Shown here: positions 22,245-34,507 of the stretch, one piece after another | How the letters are laid out: the number at the start of each line of letters is the position of its first letter | How positions within the stretch are numbered: the stretch's first letter is position 1 | NCBI GenBank assembly: GCA_950097015.1 | Contig: CATNEN010000025.1 | Coordinates: 2,842,001-2,906,000, forward strand | Source: Macrostomum hystrix | Taxonomy: Eukaryota > Platyhelminthes > Macrostomidae | Direction of reading: 5' to 3' | DNA: 64,000 bases | The notes under the pieces: model-generated | Database searches by the model: none | Told to the model about the DNA's origin: nothing | Seen by the model: the letters and a program-made list of their open reading frames with translations, nothing else | Program-made: the position numbers and the translations under genes

Positions 22245-22615
22245 GTTTCATCTCGCCCGTATCTCATCTCTTCCTGTCTTATCTCCCCATCTCATCTCTC
22301 CCTTGTCTCATCTCTCCCTAGTCTTATCACTCACGTTTCTTATATCTCTCATCCTCTTTCCAGTCTTATCTCTCGGTGTCTCATCTCTCCCGTGTCTCAT
22401 TCGCGTTTTATGTGTACCGTATCTCATCTCTCCGTTCTCATCTTTTCTATCTCTCATCTCTCTCTTGTCTTCACCTCGACAGGTGTATCATCTTTTCCTT
22501 GTCTTGTCTCTTCCCTCTCTCATCTCCATGTCTCTTCCGTATTTCCTGTCTACCGTATCTCATCTCCCATTTCTCATCTCTCTTGTCTCTCATCTCTCTC
22601 GTTTACCAACTCGTC
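22245..22615. repeat. Degenerate TCTCATCTCTCCC minisatellite
   Basis: Diverged relative of the 16-bp repeat at 3890-4391, with units from 12 to 20 bp. Open frames across it are repeat products. Confidence 0.7.
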
Positions 22616-24238
22616 CATCAATCCGGTGCAGTTTATCAATTACCTTTTCTGTCCTCAAGGCACATAATGAGGCCGATCACTGCCTCTTTGATTGTCTAGG
22701 CGTTTTGCTCGTGTCTATATCCATAATTAACGCACTAAGTGCAGTTATAAAGTCCCCGTTTTTATCTTAATGTACGAGTATATTAAACAGTAACAGAGCA
22801 ACAGACAGTGCAAGAAAGAGCAAGCCGAAACATTTAATTGTTAACCATTTTTAGTCAGGAACATCGATCTTACATCAGCTGTATAAATTCAAGAGCTGAT
22901 CTTCGTTAAATGAAAATGTTACGCATTCACTTTATCTTTGCTTTCTTATACTCGTAAATTGGCATGTTTTTACAGTTACGTTGAAATACAATCGCTAGAG
23001 GAAACTCCAAGCTCTAAAGCCCTAGGCAAGCTCTTAATTCTTTTGGTTGAATTTTAGACTGGAGAAGTCAGGCATGCAGTTTGCGCCAGAAAAGAAAATC
23101 GAGAGGAAAAAGCTGGTCCTTCCAGCTTGGGTAGCTTAGCTGTGGGTCGAACTCGAACACCAGCCCCTCTTGCCCATTTCCCGACACACTTTTCTATCCT
23201 CTCAAGCCTTTCCTCTCCAGACAGCCTGTAATTGGCGATGGTTCGGAGCGCTGCCTGCCAAGATGAATGTACCAACAACCAAAACCAACACCAACGTGAA
23301 CCAACACCCTCTGTTAACACGTTTACATGCGTTACTGTCGTCGATTAATTGCGAATCACTTAGCATTGGCAAAATAGACGCAGTTTTGGCAAAATTAGTC
23401 GCTGAAAGTTTAATGTCAATGGGTTTAACTTCGCAGAAGCGAGAGGGAATTTGAGCGGTTTTCCTCTAGTCTGGCAAAATTGATTGCCGTTTTGGCAAAC
23501 TAGGTTGCAAAAAGGGATATTATTTGCACAAAAAAAACAATTCAAAGGAAGTATTACAAATGCAAAAAATAGCAAAAAAATATTTTACCACTACGCAACG
23601 CGAGATGGACAAGCTGGGCACAAGTAGGTGCCCGCTTAGATAAACCCAGCACAAGGCGGTGGGGTGGGTGCCTGGGGTGGGTGTTTACACCCAATCAGCG
23701 AGCGCCAATTGGACACAACTACGAGTAATTTGACATTTGATGATGTCATCAAGGAGATTGAAAGTACATACAGCACTATCTTAAACTAGATTCAGTGAAA
23801 ACTGATAAGGTATTTCAATTCAATCTGACGTCACTAACCACCGAGGATTTATTGATTTATTAATAACGGGATTTATTGAATCCTTTATGTGATAACTTTC
23901 CTACAGAAAAAAAATAGCAGCGTTTAATTCTCATTTGCGAAGCGCTCGTTTTTCCATAGAAATTTAAATCGTTTGTACTTGCAGAGGATTAATGCGCATG
24001 CAAATTTACCTGTTCCTGTAGCAGGACATCATTATTTCAACATTTCGATGTCTTATTCCCTATTTTATAAAAAAAGTCTAATTATTCCGCGATTTGATGT
24101 TTTAATCACGTTTCTTGGAAACTCAAACAGGCTTAATTTCCGGCCAAGGATTTAACCAACTTCGGATATTATTAGCTAACATCAGATTGGATATGTTTAA
24201 CACCAGTCTAAAAACTTCCCTGTCTCCTCCCGCTAAAG
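22616..24238. other. End of GPCR intron 2, no recognised gene
   Basis: AT-rich DNA with scattered TTGGCAAAAT motifs around 23360-23510. Just before 24239 there is a polypyrimidine tract (CTTCCCTGTCTCCTCCCGCT) and acceptor AAAG. Confidence 0.4.
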
Positions 24239-24823
24239 GCCATCCTGAGGTCGCCAGAGTTCAGCTGCGTCAGCTACAAGATGAACGCCATCCTGACAAC
24301 CGGTCACTTTGTGCTGGTGTGCCTGCTGCCCATCGCTGTGGTGCTGCTCGGCACCTGCCTGTCGGTACTCGGACTCAGGCGCACCAGCTTCGCTGTGAAT
24401 CGCTACGTAAGAGCTCGCAGAATTCTCCTACTTACCTGCGTCACCTTTGTGGCACTGGAGGTGCCCTACGCAGCGGCCGGACTCATCCAGTTGGCAATGC
24501 CGGCCTCCATCGTCGAGGATCCGTTCAGAAGAGACCAGCTGAGCCTGGCCATAGACGCTGGGCAGCTGCTGTGCGGCTTCAACTCCACCGTGATCCTCTG
24601 CCTGTACGCCTTGTCAAATCGGGCCGCCTGGCAGCAGGTGGTTCTGGCGTTACGTCGAGTCTTTCGCTGCTGCAGACGCTTCGATGGCCGCCGTCTAGGC
24701 CTCGGCGGCGGTTTTGGTAGAAGCGGAGGTGTCAAAATCGGCAGCGGAGTCAGCGGCGGCCTGGACGTGTCGATGGCTGAGATTCGACTCGCGCACGTTC
24801 CTGAAACGGCTGTGTCGGTTTGA
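24239..24823 (+). CDS. Rhodopsin-like GPCR, exon 3 (TM5-TM7, tail)
   Basis: Terminal exon of 194 codons plus TGA, entered in phase 0. It encodes SPEFSCVSYK (end of ECL2), TM5 (FVLVCLLPIAVVLLGTCLSV), a basic loop, TM6 (ILLLTCVTFVALEVPYAAAG, with EVPY where family A has CWxP) and TM7 with FNSTVILCLYALSN, a variant of NPxxY. Helix 8 follows with a CC pair (VFRCCRRF) that could be palmitoylated, then a Gly-rich tail. Ligand and G protein are unknown. The ORF is GC-rich and shows no break, so the gene looks functional. Confidence 0.6.
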   Translation, partial: AILRSPEFSCVSYKMNAILTTGHFVLVCLLPIAVVLLGTCLSVLGLRRTSFAVNRYVRARRILLLTCVTFVALEVPYAAAGLIQLAMPASIVEDPFRRDQLSLAIDAGQLLCGFNSTVILCLYALSNRAAWQQVVLALRRVFRCCRRFDGRRLGLGGGFGRSGGVKIGSGVSGGLDVSMAEIRLAHVPETAVSV

Positions 24824-25317
24824 GCTCAATTTGCAACGGACACAATTTGAGCTCTGCGGCGCGCGGAACCACACCAGACTATTTCGATTTGTTTTTACTC
24901 GATCATCGTAAAATATTTCTGGTTGTGTAATTGGTTCGTTGTCTCCCCGCAACTGTGGTGTATGTCAGGCAAAATACCAAATGCATTCGCAATCATTGCT
25001 AGCCTAACTCATTTTACAATTCTGAATTTCGTATCAATGTCGTATCAAAAAACACTGTTTGTTTTTAAACCTGATAAAAAGTAGCCTTTTGTCAAGATTT
25101 AGCAGTTTAGTGAAATTTATTGTCGCCTCTCTATCAGGGCTATCTCTTTCTTAGAATCGCTGGCTCTATTTGTATCATTTTCCGTGCTCCAGTCACAATT
25201 AATATGCACATATTTGAATGAAATATTATATGCACTATGTTTATGCCTTTACCATCAGCATGCTTTCGATTTTCTCCCTACAATGCTAGGCTTTTTTGTT
25301 GCCTAGTATTTAGCCTA
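24824..25317. other. 3' flank of the GPCR gene
   Basis: AT-rich sequence. The expected polyadenylation signal could be one of several AATAAA-like sites but none is clearly placed. Confidence 0.3.
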
Positions 25318-25480
25318 GAATAATAATAATAATAATAATAGCAAGAGGGCTGCAATTCGGTGTCATTATTCGGTGACACTAGATCCGCAGCCAGCGAGGA
25401 GGCAATTCTGCCCTTTTCGCTGACTCCTGAGCACACACGCACACAGAAACTGTACGCAGGCATACACTCACACAGGGTGG
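25318..25480 (-). mobile_element. SINE fragment, minus strand, with (AAT)n tail
   Basis: (ATA)n at 25318-25340 followed by GCAAGAGGGCTGC and the SINE 3' body (CCGCAGCCAGCGAGGAGGC, CTGACTCCTGAGCACACACG). The head is missing. Confidence 0.65.
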
Positions 25481-26170
25481 CTCACCCTGGAAATGGCTCA
25501 CCTTTTCGAGGAAGTAACTCTTGTCTGTTGCAGAGGTATTTTCAAAGTTTCATAGGGTGTTTTAGGGATTTAGGAAATCCAAAAAATGTTAGGAGGCTTT
25601 CAATTATTCATATTTTACTGTTGTAGGAGTTTACCTTGACCGATGAACTCATTGTCCTAGGAAGAGACTTCACATATTGCACATAAATACTCATATTTTT
25701 AATACTTTTGTACTGCAGGGCACGCCCATGCAATACGAAATGAAATATAACTGTTTATTGAAGTTCTGAGGTCTAAAAGAAGTACCTATGTACTCGTAGT
25801 ACATAAAAAATGACTTACCACTCACAGATTGAATCAAACGATGAGCTAGGAGCTTTAGAGCTGACGTCGGATTTCACGATGATGGAAATATTTTTTACGG
25901 TTGACCAGTTTACATAGATTATTATTCAACTGCTTCTCTGTTCTCAAGCTGTGTGTAAAAATATGTTGTTTCAACATAAAGCAACACGAAAGCCATGAGC
26001 ATTGCACTCGTACGCTACACTATCTAAACAAGAGCCTTGTTTAAAAAATAATTACAGAGAACTGTTATGCGATCATTTGAATTAGCTAGTATTCGTACCT
26101 CTAGAACATTTTCTGACTTATCAGAGTTGCTTTAATCTGAGTCGATTCGGATTAGAACTGGTTCCGCTTG
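25481..26170. other. Interval without recognised feature
   Basis: AT-rich, no open frame of note and no repeat recognised. Confidence 0.4.
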
Positions 26171-26175
26171 ACAAC

Positions 26176-26250
26176 AACCAGCCAAGTGGTTAGAGCTTCA
26201 AACTTCTGACAGAGTGAGGTCGGGAGTTCGTATCTCAGCCCAATGAAAAC
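26176..26250 (+). other. tRNA-like sequence, probably a SINE head or tRNA pseudogene
   Basis: CCAAGTGGTTAGAGC resembles box A and GGTCGGGAGTTCGTATCTC resembles box B, at tRNA-like spacing. I could not fold a full cloverleaf with a sound acceptor stem, so I do not call a functional tRNA. Confidence 0.4.
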
Positions 26251-26345
26251 TATTTGTTTTCAAGACTGCAAGAGACTGCACTTAATTTGCTAGTGTTTTA
26301 GTTGACCCAGTTCAGTAAACATGATATAAGACTATCAAGCGGGGT

Positions 26346-26665
26346 TATGGGCCTGTGGCAGAGTGGTTAACGTGTTCGCACCAAGGTCCCTAAGCTCGAT
26401 TCCGCGGCGAGGCCACATTCATTTGGGGCGCAGCCGCGGAGAGAAGGCTTGGGGGCTTGTCGTGCAATTTACGCCCTTGAGAGCCAACCTCCAAGATACA
26501 GTGAAAGTGTGCACTGCATGACGATGAGAAAGTTGGGGCAGATGTACACACCTGTGTGAGCGTGTGCCATGCGTATGGTGTCTGCGTGCGTGCGTGCTCA
26601 GGAGTCAGCAAAATGGGCATGTCAACAAATGTTCTGCCATTGCCCGCAGTCCTCCTACAATAAAA
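26346..26665 (+). mobile_element. tRNA-derived SINE, full-length plus-strand copy
   Basis: Box A GTGGCAGAGTGGTTAACG (26355) and box B GGTCCCTAAGCTCGATTCC (26384) head a body matching the copy at 1405-1738, ending GCAGTCCTCCTACAATAAAA. Confidence 0.78.
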
Positions 26666-28550
26666 AATCAGCTGGGGTAGAAAGTAGAAAGAATGAATTT
26701 CCAGTCCATGGACTGAACATCTATACACACAGCTATAGCGCAATAGCTGCGGCTGTATTATTGGCTGTACATCTGGGCTAGACGTACAGATGTATAGACC
26801 CTCGTATATTGACATACTTCTCAGTTCTGCTTATTTACCAGAGCTGTCACCAGAGCTGATTACTGGATTGAGCTTTGCAATTTAAGGTTTCTCTATAACC
26901 TCAATGATAAAGACGAGAGAAAGCACTGGGACACTGTGAGCACATAATATCTAAAGCTAATGCATAAAGAAATGTAGGAAAGCAATCGACTGATAAACTA
27001 ACTATAGGACTAGTAAAAAATGTTTTAGTCCATTTCTTCCAGACGTGCTACTGAAATAACCGTATTTCTCTTTGTAATTTAACATTAGACTTATAAAATA
27101 GGCGAAATTCGACAGTCTCTCATTATTGGGTATATTATATGCAACAGAGCACTAGCTAGCTGCAAGTCTCAATCACTTGTTTCGAATTGTGTAGTTGCTA
27201 GTTGTGTAGTATTGGTTGTTCATTTTAACATAATGTAACGACTATTCGTGTTTGCGTGTTGAGATTCTCGTACCAATGGCATAATTTATTATTTATTCGA
27301 CTAGTAAGAATATTAACAGACATTGAAATCAAAGACATCGCAATCCTCTGCCAAGGTGCAGAGGCGCAGGTAAACCTACTTCTGCGCTGTCAGCAGTTTG
27401 TCTACATCGGTGATCTGGTACCCGACGTCCGCGAAGATCTACGGTGTTGACGCAGGCTTGCCTGGGCAGCTTAAAGAAATGCTGGCAACAACCAGAAGAG
27501 ACAATTAACAGACATCCAACGTGTACATCCAAGGATATCGACTAGTGGACCCATTAGGACTGTGCGCAAGATGTCAAGATCGAGATTTCGCAATCTTTCA
27601 AGCCCTTTACTTCCAAGCAAGACAGACACAGAAGCAAAGCACAGGCTGCTTTACGTGTACAGTTACCGTCTGATGCGTGTAGTGTTCCGATGCATCAGCG
27701 CAGACTTTTTTGGCCAAAAAATTGCTACAACCCGGAGAAGCCGTGCACTTCCTCCTGTAGCGACTGCACGCTTTTAGACTGAATTTCTCCCAGATTTCTC
27801 CCCTGAATTGTTAAGGCAAGTGGAGCAATCTACTTCTTCCTCACTCGATCCATCGCGTGCCGACCCTGCGTGGTCGGAGGCGGAAGGGCTAGCAGGAGTT
27901 TTCTCTAATCCCCAACATTCCTGACGTTTTTTGTCTTACAGGCCCAGCAGCAGTATCAAGGCCAGGAGTTCCGCTGCTGCTCGAATATTGGAACGCTTAC
28001 AAGCCTAAAAGTCCACGACTTACAGCTCGCGAGTCTCATTCAATCGCTATGGCAGCTTGTAGGCATGTTTAGCTCTGATCGCAATTCATCGCATGCTGAA
28101 AAGCTATAGAATTCAGAGCTCAAAGTCAATTATATCCTGCGTAACCTCCGACTAAACTCCCACAGGAGGCCGAACTAGGAAAAAAGCAACAAAAATTATG
28201 AATAGCAGTAGCTGCACAGGTTAAGCTTGGCTATTAATAGAACCTAACCAGCGCCCAATCAATAGCGGATAATCCCATTCTGATCCGGATTGATATGAGA
28301 TCGGACTCCTGATTTTTCTTATCTGGCTTTAAAATGATTGACCCCGTGCAAATCTGCGGATGCTGTTGCTGCGAAAGCCGGATAAAAAATTCTAGACCAT
28401 GTGCTAACATATTGCTGTTAGCTTTCTGAAACAATAAGCAGGCCTCCACTGTTTATAAGGTCGACAATTCTTAAATGTTTTTTTAATATTTTCCACTAGC
28501 GATACTGCATCCAGTACATTTCTGCACGCCAATCAGCATTACTAGACATT
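26666..28550. other. Interval without confident gene
   Basis: Around 27330-27780 the GC content rises and short open frames exist in several phases (for example a stretch giving RDFAIFQALYFQARQTQ near 27580-27630). None matches a family I know or is bounded by convincing splice sites. It may hold a decayed coding segment. Confidence 0.3.
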
Positions 28551-28552
28551 AA

Positions 28553-29166
28553 ACGTTTTACCGAGTGTTCAAACATTTTACCGAGTGTTTAAACGTTTAC
28601 CAAGCGCTTAAACATTTTATCGAGTGTTTAAACATTTTACCAAGCGCTTAAGCATTTAACCGAGCGTTCAAACAATTTAGCAAGCGCTTAAGCATTTTAC
28701 CGAGTGTTTAAACATTTTACCGAGTGTTTAAACTTTTACCAAGCGCTTAAACATTTTACCAAGCGTTCAAACATTTTACCAAGCGTTCAAACATTTTACC
28801 AAGCGTTTAAACATTTTACCAAGCGTTTAAACATTTTACCAAGCGTTCAAACAGTTTACCAAGCGTTCAAACAGTTTACCAAGCGTTCAAACAGTTTACC
28901 AAGCGTTCAAACAGTTTACCAAGCGTTCAAACAGTTTACCAAGCGTTCAAACAGTTTACCTAGCGTTCAAGCAGTTTACCTAGCGTTCAAACAGTTTACC
29001 AAGCGTTCAAACAGTTTACCAAGCGTTTAAACAGTTTACCAAGCGTTCAAACAGTTTACCTAGCGTTCAAGCAGTTTACCTAGCGTTCAAACATTTTACC
29101 TAGCGTTCAAACAGTTTACCTAGCGTTTAAACATTTTACCAAGCGTTCAAACATTTTACCAAGCAT
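28553..29166. repeat. 20-bp minisatellite (ACCAAGCGTTCAAACAGTTT)n
   Basis: About thirty units, more variable at the left edge and most uniform at 28830-29060. The right end runs into AACTATACTAAATCTC, which resembles the ATATACTAAA start of the short Helitrons downstream. Confidence 0.88.
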
Positions 29167-29172
29167 CCAACT

Positions 29173-29580
29173 ATACTAAATCTCTAAAGTCTGTCTGTCT
29201 GTCTGTCTGTGGAATTTCGATACACAGGCTAAATGCCTCAACCAAATTTGATCGCGTTTTTTGCTAAACATGCCAAATTTTACTGGCATGAGACCTTGAA
29301 AATTTCGTTAGTCTGCTTCAATGCTAACAATATTAAATATTCGAAAAACGAGTTTTCCTATTGCTTTCAATAGGAGGCCAAACAAGGTTAAATTAGAATA
29401 GGGCCGGACACTGTCAGCTTTATTAGATTGCATCGGTGCTTTTTCTCGCCCGCGCGTGCATTGGTATAGCACTGAACAGGGCCCGATACTCTCAATTGAA
29501 TAGGATTGCGTCACTGCTTTTCGACCCGTACGTACGTTTATAAATTTGTCTCTTGGCTGATCGAGTGATTTGATTTAAAT
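29173..29580. mobile_element. Helitron-like 5' segment with (GTCT)n
   Basis: CTATACTAAATCTCTAAAG leads into (GTCT)4, then GGCTAAATGCCTCAACC and ATTAAATATTCGAAAAAC. The last block is shared with the short Helitrons at 31049-33181. Two imperfect copies of an about 100-bp segment follow (AGGGCCGGACACTGTCAG / AGGGCCCGATACTCTCAA). A diverged member of the same group is likely. I see no 3' end. Confidence 0.4.
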
Positions 29581-30084
29581 ACGCAAACCGTACATAGCAG
29601 ATTTCATGATTGGGCTTTTATGATGCTCAATGCTAGCGAGACCTCTCCTCCTCCTTTCTATCCATAAAACTGCAGCCTTTCTATTGTCAAACCTTGTCTC
29701 GACTTCGATCATTGTGCCGCTTTCTTTTCATCTAGCTCCGAAGTAAAGTACTTTAATGCTATTGTAGAATGCAGGTAGAATTTCAGCATCGGTTTTGTTA
29801 CTGCTTCTTTTTCTTCTAATCTTCTAAACATCAGCAGTTAAAAACGTAAGTTCCTGTTTATTAGTATTTTTTGGGCATTTTTGGGTTCGAGTATAAATAC
29901 GAGTAAGTAAGTAAGCGATTTTGGTTAGCTACTGTCGAAGCAGATATTTGTTAGCTTTATTATTCCTGTACTCGCTTTCAGAAAATAGTATTCGTTTTCG
30001 AGTAAAGCAGCAAGTTTTATTCGATAATAAAACTTAGGAAATATTTTTTGTGCATAGCTGCAGGCGCTATCACAATTGAGCTTA

Positions 30085-30282
30085 AATCATGGCTAAACCA
30101 GAGTCTGAATCATGGCTAAATTTACGTTTGAATCATGGCAAAACCAGAGTTTGAATAATGGCTAAACAAGAGTTTGAATCATGGCTAAACCAGCGTTTGA
30201 ATCATGGCCAACCAGCGTCTGAATCATGGCTAAACCAGAGTTTATATCATGGCTAAACCAGAGTTTGAATCAAAGATAAACC
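30085..30282. repeat. About 23-bp repeat (ATGGCTAAACCAGAGTTTGAATC)n, shown shortened
   Basis: Eight to nine imperfect units built on TGGCTAAACCAGAGTTTGA, directly before the GGGGATCATTGTCAACT repeat. Confidence 0.8.
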
Positions 30283-30285
30283 AGA

Positions 30286-30957
30286 ACTGGGGGATAATCG
30301 TCAACTGTGGGATAATTGTAAACTGGGGAATCATCATCAAATGGGGATCATGGTCAACTGGGAGATCATTGTCAACTGGGTGATCATCATCAACTGGGGG
30401 ATCATTGTCAACTAGGGGGTAATAGCCAACTGGGGTAACATTGTCAACTGGGGATCATCATCAATGGGGGATCATAGTCAACTGGGAGATAATTGTCAAC
30501 TGGGTGATCATCATCAACTGGGGGATCATTGTAACCTGGGGGATCAATGTCAACTGGGGGATCATTGTCAACTGGGTGATTATCTTCAACTGGTGGATCA
30601 TTGTCAACTGTGGGATCATTGTCAACTGGGGGATCATTGTCAACTGGTGGATCATTATCAACTGGGGGATCATTGTCAACTGTGGGATCATTGTCAACTT
30701 GGGGAACATTGTCAACTGGGGGATCATCATCAACTGGGGGATCATTGTCAACTGGGGAATCATTGTCGACTGGGGGACCATTGTCAACTGGGGGATCATT
30801 GTCCCAGATCATTGTCAACTGGGGGATCATTGTCAACTGGGGGATCATTGTCAACTGGGGGATCATCATCAACTGGGAATCATTGTCGACTGAGGGACCA
30901 TTGTCAACCGGGGGATCATTATCAACTGGGGGATCATTGTCAACTGATCATTGTAGC
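30286..30957. repeat. 18-bp minisatellite (AACTGGGGGATCATTGTC)n
   Basis: Around thirty-five units. The 18-bp period keeps several frames open on both strands, but no start or splice context is seen. It forms the inside of a Helitron-like element that ends at 31048. Confidence 0.88.
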
Positions 30958-31020
30958 GTAAAAAAGGCTAAAAATACAGCTGCTAAAAAGTGTATACTGG
31001 ACGAATTAAAAATATTTCTG

Positions 31021-31048
31021 CTCCCCGAAGGGGGGCAAAACTTGCTAG
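31021..31048 (+). other. Helitron 3' terminus (hairpin plus CTAG)
   Basis: CTCCCCGAAGGGGGG can form a short GC stem. Nine nt later comes CTAG (31045-31048), the CTRR end typical of Helitrons. An almost equal end sits at 52785-52812. Both are followed at once by a tandem array of another short Helitron family. Confidence 0.6.
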
Positions 31049-31071
31049 TCTAATATACTAAAAATGAAAAT

Positions 31072-31104
<33 letters not shown>

Positions 31105-32142
31105 CTTCTATTATATCTTATATACTAAAAATGAAAATCTTGCTTGCTTGCTTGCTTGTTTGCAATCGACTAGCTCCCGAACGGCTCAACCGATTTTCGC
31201 AATTCCTTCGCTAAAAGATCACAATTGGTCCCGAATCGGTACACGTATTTTTATTAAGCTTAATTTCATTGCCAAGGGGATTAAATATTCGAAAAACAGT
31301 TTTAAATAGGCTTTTCTAATGCATTCTTGTTTTCAGCTTGTGCACAGTGAGGCTCCAGTGCCAATTTTAATGATTGCATCAGAGCCAGTTTTGATAACGA
31401 ACTGATAAGAACTCACAGGGAGGCTACCCAGAGGGTAGCGAAGGCAGCTAGTCTAATATACTAAAAATGAAAATCTTGCTTGCTTGTTTGCAATCGACTA
31501 GCTCCCGAACGGCTCAACCGATTTTCACAATTCCTTCACCAAAAGATCACAAATGGGCCGGAATCGGTACACGTATTTTTATTAAGCTTAATTCCATTGC
31601 CAAGGGGATTAAATATTCGAAAAACAGTTTTAAATAGGCTTTTCTAATGCATTCTTGTTTTCAGCTTGTGCACAGTGAGGCTCCAGTGCCAACTTTAATG
31701 ATTGCATCAGAGCCAGTTTTGATAACGAACTGATAAGAACTCCAGTGAGGCTACCCAGAGGGTAGCGAAGGCAGCTAGTCTAATATACTAAAAATGAAAA
31801 TCTTGCTTGTATGTTTGTTTGCAATCGACTAGCTCCCGAACGGCTCAACCGATTTTCAAAATTCCTTCGCCAAAAGATCACAAATGGGCCGGAATCGGTA
31901 CACGTAATTTTATTAAGCTTAATTCCATTGCCAAGGGGATTAAATATTCGAAAAACTGTTTTAAATAGGCTTTTCTAATGCATTCTTGTTTTCAGCTTGT
32001 GCACAGTGAGGCCTCCAGTGCCAATTTTAATGATTGCATCAGAGCCAGTTTTGATAACGCACGCGCGTACTGATAAGAACTCACAGGGAGGCTACCCAGA
32101 GGGTAGCGAAGGCAGCTAGTCTAATATACTAAAAATGAAAAT

Positions 32143-32175
<33 letters not shown>

Positions 32176-33181
32176 CTTCTATTATATCTATCTTCTTTTA
32201 ATATACTAAAAATGAAAATCTTGCTTGTTTGCAATCGACTAGCTCCCGAACGGCTCAACCGATTTTCGCAATTCCTTCGCCAAAAGATCACAATTGGTCC
32301 CGAATCGGTACACGTATTTTTATTAAGCTTAATTTCATTGCTAAGGGGATTAAATATTCGAAAAACTGTTTTAAATAGGCTTTTCTAATGCATTCTTGTT
32401 TTCAGCTTGTGCACAGTGAGGCCTCCAGTGCCAAATTTAATGATTGCATCAGAGCCAGTTTTGATAACGCACGCGCGTACTGATAAGAACTCACAGGGAG
32501 GCTACCCAGAGGGTAGCGAAGGCAGCTAGTCTTCTTATATACTAAAAATGAAAATCTTGCTTGCTTGCTTGCTTGCTTGTATGTTTGCAATCGACTAGCT
32601 CCCGAACGGCTCAACCGATTATCGCAATTCCTTCGCTAAAAGATCACAATTGGTCCCGAATCGGTACACGTATTTTTATTAAGCTTAATTCCATTGCCAA
32701 GGGGATTAAATATTCAAAAAACTGTTTTAAATAGGCTTTTCTAATGCATTCTTGTTTTCAGCTTGTGCACAGTGAGGCCTCCAGTGCCAAATTTAATGAT
32801 TGCATCAGAGCCAGTTTTGATAACGCACGCGCGTACTGATAAGAACTCACAGGGAGGCTACCCAGAGGGTAGCGAAGGCAGCTAGTCTTCTAATATACTA
32901 AAAATGAAAATCTTGCTTGTATGTTTGCAATCGACTAGCTCCCGAACGGCTCAACCGATTTTCAAAATTCCTTCACTAAAAGATCGCAATTGGGCTGGAA
33001 TCGGTACACGTATTTTTATTAAGCTTAATTCCATTGCCAAGGGGATTAAATATTCGAAAAACAGTTTTAAATAGGCTTTTCTAATGCATTCTTGTTTTCA
33101 GCTTGTGCACAGTGAGGCTCCAGTGCCAATTTTAATGATTGCATCAGGGCCAGTTTTGTTAGGCGAGCGTACTGATAAGAA
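31049..33181 (+). mobile_element. Head-to-tail array of six short non-autonomous Helitrons (family A)
   Basis: Units start TCTAATATACTAAAAATG or TCTTCTAATATAC at 31049, 31452, 31779, 32120, 32530 and 32886. Each begins with a (CTTG)n run of variable length, then CTCCCGAACGGCTCAACCG, and ends with hairpin GCTACCCAGAGGGTAGC plus GAAGGCAG and CTAG. TC start, 3' hairpin and CTRR end are the Helitron signature. Units are 327-410 bp and lack coding capacity. The sixth loses its 3' end near 33180. A sister array lies at 52813-53829. Confidence 0.7.
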
Positions 33182-33479
33182 ATTTCTCACCCAAATGTGC
33201 ATAGCTGTGTCAACCCCACTGGCAAGATAATTATGCCCAATGTGCACAGGCTGAGCTGGCTTCTGTTAACTGCTGGCAGTGTGATATTTTATTATTTTAT
33301 TTATTTATTTATTGAGTTTTTGCAATCAAATAGCATATTCACATCATACACCAAAAGGCTACAGCTGAGAACTGAATTGATCCAAGTGATCGGCCTTTTT
33401 CTAGCAGAGCGAAGCGAACCGAACCGAATCCCAGGCACAACAATGACACAGCCAAATAGCATAAATACAAATCCAGGCT

Positions 33480-34035
33480 CAGAATCGATAGATATCTAGG
33501 CTGAGCATTGATAGATATCTAGGCTGAGCATTGATAGATATCTAGGCTGAGCATTGATAGATATCTAGGCTCAGCATTGATAGACATCTAGGCTCAACAT
33601 TTTTATAGATATCTAGGCTCAACATTTTATAGATATCTAGGCTCAGCATTGATAGTTATCTAGGCTCAGTATTGAAAGATATCTAGGCTCAACATTTTTT
33701 ATAGATATCTAGGCTCAACATTTTTATAGATATCTAGGCTCAGCATTGATAGTTATCGAGGCTCAGAATCGATAGAAATCTAGGCTTAGCATTGATAGTT
33801 ATCGAGGCTCAGAATCGATAGAAATCTAGGCTCAGAATCGATACATATCTAAGCTCAGAATCAATTGAAATCAAGGCTCAGAATACACGTATAGATGTCT
33901 AAGCTCAGAATTGAAAGATATCTAAGCCCAGAAGCGATTGAAATCTAGGCTGGGAATCGATGGGTATCTAGGCACAGAATCGATTGAAATCTAGGCTCAG
34001 AAATTAGAATTGATAGATACATAGGCTCCGAATTT
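33480..34035. repeat. 24-25-bp minisatellite (ATCTAGGCTCAGAATCGATAG)n
   Basis: About twenty-two imperfect units. Related, more decayed units (TTAGGCTCAGCAATAACAG, CTAAGCTGAGAATCGATA) are at 52600-52740, just before the second CTAG Helitron end, which links this repeat to that Helitron family. Confidence 0.8.
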
Positions 34036-34507
34036 GTAAATATACAATGATATTTATTTAAGACAATAATGACTGATTCGAAAGCACAGCACTGTCAGAT
34101 TTCAAGGCACAACAGTGACATACAAGTTTCATCAAGACTCAAGACTATCATCGTGTGGTAATCGGTCAGTGGACGCATTTTTTCACATCAATTTAGAGTT
34201 GAGAAGTTTATTAGAGACGTGAAAGGCCTTTGAGATAACTTAGACGCTATCATATTGAAATTTGGGCGCACTGGCCTACCCAAGCCAAGTCCTTACCGGC
34301 TATTCTAGGCTGGCGCAGGCAATGTACATTATTTCCCCTCTTGCCCCCAAATGTGCACGCACGGGCTGGAGAGCCCTCACCCCATTCCATCGGTTTTTAA
34401 GATTTCAAGCGGTCAGAGGTCCGTTTTATCGATTTTTACCCTAGGTCTTAAGATAATATCCGATTCAGCCCACTGTGATGATATATAGCTTGCAAATTAG
34501 TGTGGTT

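Larger units (their letters stand above)
6133..24238 (+). other. GPCR intron 2, about 18 kb, transposon-rich
   Basis: It is bounded by the GTGAGA donor at 6133 and a polypyrimidine-AAAG acceptor ending at 24238. It holds SINEs, an IS630-like element, a Crypton relic, a Harbinger remnant with nested Ty3 element, a second IS630-like relic and a METTL24-like pseudogene. The assignment is inferred from matching exon phases and helix order; transcript evidence is not available here. Confidence 0.5.

Noticed and set aside
27256-27777. GC-richer stretch with several short open frames
   Set aside because: No family recognised, frames conflict and splice sites are weak; noted only as an interval.
28553-29166. 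Regular short repeats that might suggest a CRISPR array
   Set aside because: The units are contiguous with no unique spacers, and the genome is eukaryotic; it is a minisatellite.
30441-31053. Frames on both strands of 110-165 codons
   Set aside because: Product of the 18-bp minisatellite; no start context, domain or splice sites.
31064-32388. Cys/Leu-rich frames (LLACLLACLL)
   Set aside because: Caused by the (CTTG)n runs at the start of the short Helitrons.
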